DNA of 64,000 nucleotides, taken from a bacterium (lineage in GTDB: Bacteria > Armatimonadota > Zipacnadia > Zipacnadales > UBA11051). Within the stretch, counting starts at the first letter, position 1. Every line of letters begins with the position of its first letter. The stretch covers positions 1 to 64,000 of the forward strand of contig JAUVVY010000007.1 in assembly GCA_030604405.1 (NCBI GenBank), read 5' to 3'. The translations under genes were made by a program, and so were the position numbers. Positions 27,874 to 35,295 of the stretch are shown here, one piece after another. A model generated the notes under the pieces. The model did not search any database. It was not told the origin of the DNA and saw nothing but the letters and a program-made list of their open reading frames with translations.

Positions 27874-28220
27874 CTCCCTGTCATCCCCATTCGGTCTAGC
27901 CGTATGGCATCTCCGCACTGCACATCGAACACCGCGACCTCGCCAAACGGATGGCCTCTCAGTTGCAGCGAGGCCAGGTGCTTCAGGTCGCGCTGTTTCC
28001 TCAATTGTGCAGCCAGCTTCGGATCATCAAAGACCAGCTACGTCCTAGCCCGGGCAGAGCACAACTCGGCCGCGATGTCTGCCGGTGCGTTGTGGGCAGG
28101 CCTCCCCACGTACACCATGTTGAGATGATAGGCAGACCATAGGCCGTGGCCGCACGTGTTGCTGCCGACATCAATGGCCGCGACGTGTTTGGTGTTTGGC
28201 GGTTGGCCGCTCGTCGGCAC
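27870..28220 (-). pseudogene. gene remnant split by an in-frame amber stop
   Basis: One minus-strand frame runs from an ATG at 28220 through KHVAAIDVGSNTCGHGLW to a TAG at 28040-28038. It then continues in the same frame for 55 codons (LVFDDPKLAAQL..LRGHPFGEVAVFDVQCG) to a TGA that overlaps the FAD gene's start. The second half reads like the C-terminus of a real protein, and the coupled stop/start suggests an older operon. I infer a C-terminal remnant of a deleted gene. The family is not recognisable; a membrane glycosyltransferase tail is one guess. Confidence 0.55.
28156..28178 (-). repeat. 23-bp exact repeat, copy B
   Basis: Identical to 26518-26540 and lying within the broken gene remnant. 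The two copies are about 1.6 kb apart, in the same orientation, and flank the FAD oxidoreductase gene. Confidence 0.75.
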
Positions 28221-28268
28221 TCTGTGAGCTCCTGTCCATGGGACAATGACATAATCAGCCCGGTGTCA

Positions 28269-29288
28269 CTATCCGCGCCGGTAAGCGCGAGCTGCTTCGA
28301 TCAAGGCCAGCAGATTATCCAGAGGGACATCGGCCTGCAGAGTGATCCCAGGCTCGAGGATGAAGCCGCCGCCCTTCCCCAGTTCGGCAGCTTTGGTGTT
28401 GACCTCTGCGCGTACATCGGCAGGGGCTCCGTAAGGCAAGGTGCGCTGGGTGCTGATGCCTCCGCAGAAGGTGATGTCGCGCCCGTATTCTCGCTTCAAG
28501 TCGAACACGTCCATTGCCTCGGGCTGGAGCGGATGCAGAATGTCCAGACCGATCTCGATCAGATCCGGGACTATAGCGCTGACGTTTCCACACGAGTGCA
28601 GCATAGTCACGAGGTCATGCTTGCTTGCGGCGGCCAAGAGCCTGGCCAGGCGGGGTTTGATGAACTGTCTCCAGTCGCCGGGTGACATCATCAGCGCGTT
28701 CTGGAAACCATAGTCATCGCTGATGAAGACGCCGTCGGGCTGAAAGCGGGCCATGCCCTCCAATGTCGCCAGGTTGTATTCGCAAATGTGGTCCAACAGA
28801 TCGCGCACGAATGCGGGCGCGGTGTACAAGTCCAGGAGCAGTTCAGCGAGACCGCGCATCAAATGGGCCCGCTCCCACAAGTCGCCGATGACCGCCAGAT
28901 GAAACTGGTGTGGGTGCCTGTAAGCGAACTCCGGCACGCGAGCCCAGCGCTGCGGGGCCCACGGATCAGGGAACTGGTAGCCGCTCAGGTTCGGTTCTGT
29001 CAGAGGATGGCGCACGGGGTAGCCGCGATCTATGTCGGATGTGGACCAGACCACGCCGAACTCGTCAGTGATGCTTTCCCCGTATCGCTCCGGAGGCGCG
29101 TACAACGGCTTTCCCCAGCAGCCGAAGAGATAGAGGTTGATGTCCAGAGCGGCCTGCAGGTCGTCGGTGCCAAGATGATTGCAAAGCGCGGCCTCGGCCG
29201 GGGGCGAGAACATAAAGTTGTAGGGAAGGCGCGCCGTCTCCTCGTGGCGCAGCGCCGCATACACCAACTCCCTGGCGGTCATCGCCAT
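28269..29288 (-). CDS. uroporphyrinogen decarboxylase (URO-D) family protein
   Basis: The 339-residue product is a second, diverged member of the URO-D/methyltransferase family. It has TARELVYAALRHEETARLPYN at the N-terminus, MLHSCGNVSAIVPDLIEIG with LHPLQPEAMDVFDLKREYG, and FCGGISTQRTLPYG near the C-terminus. The HSCG and CGG segments supply His and Cys residues used as zinc ligands in the methyltransferase branch (MtaA/CmuA type), so a metal-dependent methyl transfer is more likely than heme synthesis. The ATG at 29288 follows AAAGGTG with good spacing. It is downstream of the sulfatase-like gene by 123 bases. Confidence 0.82.
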   Translation of the reverse strand: MAMTARELVYAALRHEETARLPYNFMFSPPAEAALCNHLGTDDLQAALDINLYLFGCWGKPLYAPPERYGESITDEFGVVWSTSDIDRGYPVRHPLTEPNLSGYQFPDPWAPQRWARVPEFAYRHPHQFHLAVIGDLWERAHLMRGLAELLLDLYTAPAFVRDLLDHICEYNLATLEGMARFQPDGVFISDDYGFQNALMMSPGDWRQFIKPRLARLLAAASKHDLVTMLHSCGNVSAIVPDLIEIGLDILHPLQPEAMDVFDLKREYGRDITFCGGISTQRTLPYGAPADVRAEVNTKAAELGKGGGFILEPGITLQADVPLDNLLALIEAARAYRRG

Positions 29289-29411
29289 CCAGCACCTTTC
29301 CGTGAATCCAGACAGCCCCAGAGCTTCCGGGCCCTGTCCCAAACCAGGCTTCCGCTCCGGGCCTTTAAGGTCTCCTGCAACTGTCCGCTAGCCATGCCGC
29401 GCGAGGGGCAG

Positions 29412-30851
29412 TTAGGGGCGCCGTTCCGACGCCTGACCGATCGCGTCGGTTGTCCTCTCCATGTCATATACAGGCAACTCGCCGCCCGCATCGGCGAGTA
29501 TGCGTTCCCACGCCCGGTCGAATACAGCTTCATCCAGCTCGTGCGAAATGTCATTCTGGCACAGCGGATCCGACCTGACATCGAAGGCCTCGCCAAGTTC
29601 CCGGTCCGTGTTCGTGCGAATCCACACTTCATCATCAATGTAGCAGATGGCGTTATTATAGCGGCTGGTGACGTACTGCCAGGGCTGCCATTCGCCATCT
29701 GCGCCGATCAGCGGTAGCAGGCTCTGGCCGTCAAGGCCCTGGCCGGCTCCGATGCCGGTCAGATCGCAAACAGTGGCCGAGATGTCCAGATTATAGACGA
29801 GTTCGTCAGCCACTTTGCCTGCGCCAAGCTGCCGTGGCATGCGCACCAGCAGCGGCAGGTGCATCACGCCCGGCCACAGCGAATGGGCCGGCTTGCCGAT
29901 GATGTCGAAGGGGTTATCGCTGAAGTTGGTGCCATGATCTGAGGTGAAGACGACCATCGTGTTGTCGGCCAGCCCGAGGCGGTCGAGCTTATCCAGCAGC
30001 ATCCCGAACCATGCGTCCGTGAGGCTGACCAGGCCACTGTAATGGGCAATGATGTCTGCTGTCGCCGCCTCATCGAGACCTTGCTCGTGGCGCGTGGTGT
30101 AGCGCGCGTGAAGCACGGTAGGTCCGTCGTAGGTGCCGTCGGCGTACATCTCGTAATACATCGGCGGCGCCTCCCACGGCTCGTGCGGCGCGAATGAATC
30201 CACGTAGAGGTAGAACGGCTCGGCATTGCGATTGTCCTCCAGAAAATCCATCGCCCACTGAAAGGTCCGCGCCGTGCAGAAGTCCTGCTCGTGTCGCCGA
30301 TCCGCAGTGTTGGCGATGTGGTAAGGCACATGCGCGTAAAGCTGCGGCGGCGGAACGCGGCCTTCGGGGCTGATATACTCAAGGTAATCAGCCATCTGCT
30401 TGCCGGTTACGGTGTTGACCGAGCGCCAGCGGTCCTGCTGCATTCCGCGGATATACTCCCACTGCCGAAAGCCGCGAAAGAAGTTGAATCCCGGCGCGAA
30501 ATACGGAAGCGTATCGCTGACGAAGCCGGTGTGGTAGCCGGCGTCGGCCAGGCGCTCGGCGATGCAGTCCTCCTCGCGATCCAGCGGTTGCCAGCCGGGC
30601 AGATATACTATGTCCCAGGGCACGGGCGCGTAGTTGCGGAACGGATAGGCACGGCGACCGGTGTGGATCGCCCGCCGCACCGGAATAGTGGGCAAGGACT
30701 CCGGATAGGCTCTGGTGAATTTCACCGACTGCTCGGCGAATGTGTCAAGGTTGGGGGTACGGATCGTGTCATTGCCGTAGCAGCCCAGAAACGCGGTGCG
30801 CAGAGTGTCGGTCATGACCACGATAATATTGGGCCTGGCTTGTTCGGACAT
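29412..30851 (-). CDS. sulfatase-family protein with Thr at the formylglycine position
   Basis: The 479-residue product has the alkaline-phosphatase/sulfatase fold: PNIIVVMTDTLR at the N-terminus, TPNLDTFAEQSVKFTRAY, and VFTSDHGTNFSDN for the C-terminal metal ligands. The sulfatase signature C/S-x-P-x-R..TGR appears as LPTIPVRRAIHTGR, putting T55 where Cys or Ser is converted to formylglycine. The first metal site reads TDT instead of DD. Thr is the nucleophile in phosphodiesterase members of the superfamily, so a phosphoester activity, or none, is possible. The start has GGAGGACTCCGAA. It lies 19 bases after a heparinase gene. Confidence 0.8.
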   Translation of the reverse strand: MSEQARPNIIVVMTDTLRTAFLGCYGNDTIRTPNLDTFAEQSVKFTRAYPESLPTIPVRRAIHTGRRAYPFRNYAPVPWDIVYLPGWQPLDREEDCIAERLADAGYHTGFVSDTLPYFAPGFNFFRGFRQWEYIRGMQQDRWRSVNTVTGKQMADYLEYISPEGRVPPPQLYAHVPYHIANTADRRHEQDFCTARTFQWAMDFLEDNRNAEPFYLYVDSFAPHEPWEAPPMYYEMYADGTYDGPTVLHARYTTRHEQGLDEAATADIIAHYSGLVSLTDAWFGMLLDKLDRLGLADNTMVVFTSDHGTNFSDNPFDIIGKPAHSLWPGVMHLPLLVRMPRQLGAGKVADELVYNLDISATVCDLTGIGAGQGLDGQSLLPLIGADGEWQPWQYVTSRYNNAICYIDDEVWIRTNTDRELGEAFDVRSDPLCQNDISHELDEAVFDRAWERILADAGGELPVYDMERTTDAIGQASERRP

Positions 30852-30870
30852 TTCGGAGTCCTCCCGGATT

Positions 30871-33807
30871 TCATTCGAGGTTGACAACTTGCGCGGTGTC
30901 CTGGCCTAAGTTGCGCACCCACGAGGCCCAGGCGCTGGTCTTTATCCCGGCAAATTCACGTTCGATGCCGCCATCCGGGGCCAGCATGAACAGATCGCGC
31001 TGTTGCCCACGCGCAATTTCCAGCGCCACAGCACCTTCTCCCCCGCCGACCGCTATCTGCTTGACACTGCTGACGGCGGGAGTATCGCGGTAGGGCTCGA
31101 GTATCGAAATGAAGCTGGTGTTGGTTCCCTTGCGCCGCACTACCACCATCGGGCAGTCCTGCGGAGGATTGTTAGCCATGCCCATGCCGAAGTACAATTG
31201 TGTGGCTGGCGTACCAAGCACCGTCAGCCGTACATTCGCGTTATCGAGCTTGAAATCGGCAGACCAAGTCTCTGCTGTCTCTGCTTCGCTGATGTCTTTG
31301 ATATGCTGGTAGCCGTGGCCGTCGCCCAGAGGTTCGGAACGGGGTTCGCGAGGCAGTTGTGGCTCCAACTCGCCGAAGTTGTGATACAGCCAATCGTAGG
31401 TGTGCTCGTCAGCGCTGCTGACAGAGAATATGTCTATGACGTAGTCCTCGGTCAGCGCCGTTGTGCGGCGCATCATGACACCATCATAGGCCGCATCGCA
31501 CTCGGCCTGGGCGATACTGAAGCCGGGCTCGGAATGGAACCTGGTCAGCTTGCCCTGGGTCGCGGCCTGGCTTTTGTGGTCAACGCATACCGTGTTATGA
31601 GCGAATGTCTGCTTGTACCATGAGCCCTGCAGTGGCGCGCCATAGGCCAGCCGCGCCGGATCAGGGGCAAGCTGCTGCCCGAGAGCGAACAGGATGATCG
31701 TCAGCTTGTCAGGATGGCCATGCCCGCCGCCATGAGGGCCATAGTCGAGGTGCAGGTAGAGTTGGTCCTGGCCGCTTCCCTGGCGCAATACCACCGCTCC
31801 TATGCCGCTGAAATCCTTGCTCTCGAAGGCCACCTGCGGGGCCTCGGGCAGCTTGTCAACGCCCCACAGAAACGTCTCGAGGCTCTTGCGGCCGCCATGC
31901 CGGGCCACCGTCAGAAACTTGGGATCGCCAAAGCGCGCATAGGCCAAATCGTACAGACGGTGCCTCCCGGTGATCGAAAAGACCTCGCTGTCATTGACCG
32001 CGGGGAACGTAAGGTCCGGGAACACGTACAGCAGCGGGGCATCGTAAAGCGATTTGTATGGCTGATTGTCATAGAAGTTGATGCCCGCGAAGTAGGCCGC
32101 CTCAGTGGTCCAGCGCAGGGCGTCGAGTGCGTAGTAGTGGTACGCGGCGGTGCCCTCATACCAGAACCCATCACTGAGAATGCTGTTTGCCAACTGAAAG
32201 CGCAGGCCGCTTCTACCATTGATTGCCAGCGAGGCGATGTCCTCATCCTGCAGGCAGAAGCCGACCGCAGCGATCCCTGCGTTGTGCCACGACTGCCAGT
32301 TGCTAATTCCTGCGTCGTGGCGGCGGATCGTCGCAACCACCTCGCGCAAGAACTTGGTCTCAATCGCTGTGCGGTCATCGTCCGACAAGCATGGGCTGTT
32401 ATAGATGAGGTCATATCCCCATGCGACGCGGATTATGGCCACAGCCTCGTCGAGTGTTTGAGCGAAAACGCGCGCGGCCGAGGCGCTCTCGTTCCCCCTC
32501 ACGTCATGATACGGGTAGCTCAGATACTTGTCGGCGTAGGCCAGCAGAATCTCGCGCGCCTGCTCTGCATAAGCCTCCTTACCGGTGAATGCGTAGCCCA
32601 AGCCGAGATTGCAGATGTTGCGCCACTGGCGGTGATGGGCGCGAGCTGCAATGACCTGGTCATAGGGCCAGCCGGTGTACTCGGCGCCACACTTGCGGCA
32701 CACGTGCTTGCCGTGTTGGTACTTCAGACCCGCACCACACTTTTTGCAGACGTAGTGGTGGCTCCATTGGCCGGGCTCGTCGGGGATTTCAATTGCGGCC
32801 TTTAACCCGGCCTCGGCGTCGTTAATTATCCCGTCCAGTCGGTCCTTGGCCCAGGAGTACTCTTCGGCCCGGGCTTTGGCCTGCTCAAAGACCTCGGCAT
32901 CGCCAAATAGGAACGGGTGCCGGCGCTGGGGCAGCGGCACGGCTGCGGCGATCGTAATTTCAGGGTCTGGAACATCAGGGCTAGCGAGTTTCACCTGAAC
33001 CACAAACTCCTCTCTGGTCAGCGGCTCGGCCTGGGCCAATTTCTCTGCCGTCGCCCGCAGGTTCACCGGCAAAGGCACTCGTTCACCCGGCGCAATCAGG
33101 GGCGTACCGGCGGGCAATTCCGCAAGCTCATATATGCCGCCATCCTGCTCTTCCCCTGGCAATCGGTGTGCTTCGAGCTTGTACTGACGCGGCTGTTGGG
33201 AAAGGTTGGCCACGGCAACGCTATAAGTGATGGCGATTGACCCATCCTGGTGCCGCTGGATTTTCTTGTCATCTATTTGCAGGCGAACGGGGTCGCGTAT
33301 CAGTTTCACATCATCAAGATACAGCACTGTATCGGCGAGCGGATAGTGCCCCCAGCCGCCGGAATTGATGCCGAAGGAAGCTATCTGGTTCCAGCCCAGC
33401 GGATGCCGCGCTGGTCGGAAGTCGCCGGCCAAAGTCAGATTGCAGCGCTTCCAGCCCTGCCAATCCACTGACAAATGATAGAAGAAATAATCCCAACCCG
33501 CCTTGGTCTCATCCTCAGATGTCGCAGTGAGTGTGAGTCTCTGACCATTCGGCCGCTCGGAGTAAAGCCAGAAGACGAGGCGGTCGAAAACGGACCAGTC
33601 ACGAGGAATATCTGGCACAGCCAGGGAGCTTTGATGCTTGAGGTCGGCCCATTCGCCGGAGAAGCGCCCGCCCTTGACCCGCTCATCACTCTGGCCCAGG
33701 CCCTTCCACACAGCGGCCTCAAAATCGCCCAGTACCACGACGCCAGGAGCCTGGGCAAAGGCCAGCGAGACTACGAGAAGCAGACCAGCCAACCAGATAA
33801 ATCTCAT
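30871..33807 (-). CDS. large exported heparinase II/III protein with zinc-ribbon-like insert
   Basis: The 978-residue product has a signal peptide (MRFIWLAGLLLVVSLAFA), an N-terminal carbohydrate-binding-like sandwich (about 25-160), a second beta domain (about 165-280), a helical toroid (about 290-640) and a heparinase II/III C-terminal sandwich (about 650-960). The last contains HLDYGPHGGGHGHPDKL and FAHNTVCVDHKSQ. Between the beta domains and the toroid lies a CKKC..CRKC pair (about 353-374) that could bind zinc. It should be a periplasmic or outer polysaccharide lyase for uronic-acid glycans. The coupled sulfatase-like gene suggests a substituted, perhaps sulfated, substrate. The ATG at 33807 follows a G-rich site. 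Confidence 0.85.
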   Translation of the reverse strand: MRFIWLAGLLLVVSLAFAQAPGVVVLGDFEAAVWKGLGQSDERVKGGRFSGEWADLKHQSSLAVPDIPRDWSVFDRLVFWLYSERPNGQRLTLTATSEDETKAGWDYFFYHLSVDWQGWKRCNLTLAGDFRPARHPLGWNQIASFGINSGGWGHYPLADTVLYLDDVKLIRDPVRLQIDDKKIQRHQDGSIAITYSVAVANLSQQPRQYKLEAHRLPGEEQDGGIYELAELPAGTPLIAPGERVPLPVNLRATAEKLAQAEPLTREEFVVQVKLASPDVPDPEITIAAAVPLPQRRHPFLFGDAEVFEQAKARAEEYSWAKDRLDGIINDAEAGLKAAIEIPDEPGQWSHHYVCKKCGAGLKYQHGKHVCRKCGAEYTGWPYDQVIAARAHHRQWRNICNLGLGYAFTGKEAYAEQAREILLAYADKYLSYPYHDVRGNESASAARVFAQTLDEAVAIIRVAWGYDLIYNSPCLSDDDRTAIETKFLREVVATIRRHDAGISNWQSWHNAGIAAVGFCLQDEDIASLAINGRSGLRFQLANSILSDGFWYEGTAAYHYYALDALRWTTEAAYFAGINFYDNQPYKSLYDAPLLYVFPDLTFPAVNDSEVFSITGRHRLYDLAYARFGDPKFLTVARHGGRKSLETFLWGVDKLPEAPQVAFESKDFSGIGAVVLRQGSGQDQLYLHLDYGPHGGGHGHPDKLTIILFALGQQLAPDPARLAYGAPLQGSWYKQTFAHNTVCVDHKSQAATQGKLTRFHSEPGFSIAQAECDAAYDGVMMRRTTALTEDYVIDIFSVSSADEHTYDWLYHNFGELEPQLPREPRSEPLGDGHGYQHIKDISEAETAETWSADFKLDNANVRLTVLGTPATQLYFGMGMANNPPQDCPMVVVRRKGTNTSFISILEPYRDTPAVSSVKQIAVGGGEGAVALEIARGQQRDLFMLAPDGGIEREFAGIKTSAWASWVRNLGQDTAQVVNLE

Positions 33808-34043
33808 CACATGCCCCCCGTGTCAAGAGCGAAAAAGCCGTAAGCGTCTCATTGTAGATGAAATGGTTGATGTTGCCAAGTCCAGTGTCCCCCGGCCAAA
33901 GCTTTGTGCGTATGCGAGCAACGGAGGGGCAGGATACTCCCAACATGAGGCGAACTTTGGCATTATAAGCACCGGGCCAGACAACCAAGCGGCAATATGA
34001 TTCTAAGCCACAAGGTGAGTAGCTACGAAGGGAGTAAGGAAAG
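33808..34043. promoter_or_regulatory. divergent intergenic region
   Basis: This 236-bp gap separates the minus-strand heparinase operon from the plus-strand toroid gene and must hold both promoters. I cannot point to a specific promoter or operator. Confidence 0.3.
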
Positions 34044-35270
34044 ATGATGAAGAGTAGAGCCTGGCCGTGGGCAGTTTTGCTGCTGGGACTTGGACTGGCT
34101 TGTTCTCTCTGGGGGAAAGAAGGGATGGAGGATACGATTGAGTGGTACGACCAGCAGGTTTACGAGAATCTCCAACAGCGGGACGACTATTATAAGGAGC
34201 GGGCCGCATGTGGATATACGGGTACAAGGTGCCCCGATGGGTCCGGCGGCTACTATACCTTCGCCCAAATCACCGATGGCATCGCCGCTGCGTATGAGGC
34301 CAGCGGAAGGGAGTACTACCTGCAGAGGCTCATAGAATACACCAAGCTGATGATGGCCGCGGGCAAAGATAACAATGGGGATGGATATGTTGACTACTTT
34401 CATTGGATGAAAGACCGCGAAAGTTACTGCAAGTGGGACTATGAGCCTGGCTACAACTACGGGGCGCACTGCTACTGGAATGCCATGCGTACCATCGGCC
34501 GCTGTGCGCGAGTGGGACGACTCGGGCCTCATTACGAGAAACACAAGGCCGATATTGATGAGATAGCCGAATTTGTTGAGAAGCAGATAGTCGAAAAATG
34601 GGAGAAAGGCGACCAGGGCATGACGCTTGAACAGTGGGTAAGCCTGGGCAGTTTCACGATCAGTGGGATGCATTCTCATGCCGGCGCTTTCATGGTTGAC
34701 GCCTATCTGGCTACGGGTGATGAGCACATCGGGGATCTGGCTACTCGTTTTGCCGAGAAGGTAAAGGGGGCGTGGGTCCTCTACAGCAATGGGTCTTATG
34801 CGTGGTGCGGTGATGGCGGAGTTCGTATTCCAAAGGATCACGAGGAAATTTCGTTCGACCATGAGGGCAAGAAGTATGGAGTACAGGACACCGCTCATTC
34901 AATCCGCGTAATTCGCTTTGCTGCAATAGCCCACCGGGCGGGCCTGGTCGTGACCGACGAGGACATGGAGCACCTGGTCAACACCTTCGACAAGAGCCTC
35001 TGGCGCGGCGAAGACGAGAAGTTCGCCGACTACGTCAACGGCGCCGACCCTCCCGAAGGCGGGCGGGAGTTCTCCTGCATCACGCAGTGGGTGCGCGTCG
35101 GGGCGTTTGATGAAGCAACGCACCAACGGCTGGTGGACTGGACCGGCGGGCCCAGGCGTCCGGACAAGTATCACGAGGACAGAATCCATTACTACGGGAT
35201 TCTGGCGCTTAATCTCAAATTGCAGAAAGATGGGTACAGGCTCTATCCCTTCGAGGAAGTGGAACAGTAG
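34044..35270 (+). CDS. secreted (alpha/alpha) toroid-type protein
   Basis: The 408-residue product has a signal peptide (MMKSRAWPWAVLLLGLGLACSLWG; the Cys is not in a canonical lipobox). The rest is a helical toroid-like domain. It contains an EF-hand-type calcium loop DNNGDGYVDYFHW (about 112-124). The stretch VQDTAHSIRVIRFAAIAHRAGLVVTDEDM..LVNTF aligns with DTGHANLDIEFAIRAYHLGIVFDQQDM..LANTF in the toroid of the GATase-fusion protein at 13172, so the two are homologous. A glycan-processing or binding role is likely. GGAGTAAGGAAAG precedes the start. The next gene begins 25 bases later. Confidence 0.65.
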   Translation: MMKSRAWPWAVLLLGLGLACSLWGKEGMEDTIEWYDQQVYENLQQRDDYYKERAACGYTGTRCPDGSGGYYTFAQITDGIAAAYEASGREYYLQRLIEYTKLMMAAGKDNNGDGYVDYFHWMKDRESYCKWDYEPGYNYGAHCYWNAMRTIGRCARVGRLGPHYEKHKADIDEIAEFVEKQIVEKWEKGDQGMTLEQWVSLGSFTISGMHSHAGAFMVDAYLATGDEHIGDLATRFAEKVKGAWVLYSNGSYAWCGDGGVRIPKDHEEISFDHEGKKYGVQDTAHSIRVIRFAAIAHRAGLVVTDEDMEHLVNTFDKSLWRGEDEKFADYVNGADPPEGGREFSCITQWVRVGAFDEATHQRLVDWTGGPRRPDKYHEDRIHYYGILALNLKLQKDGYRLYPFEEVEQ

Positions 35271-35295
35271 AATAGCTCTAAGGAGAGAGAATATC

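Noticed and set aside
145-34028. Similar 18-base stretches at about 143-160 and 34011-34028 (CAAGGTGAGTAG, then T or C, then TACGAA)
   Set aside because: With one mismatch, a match of this length is expected a few times by chance in 64 kb on both strands. No shared flanks or structure support a repeat family.
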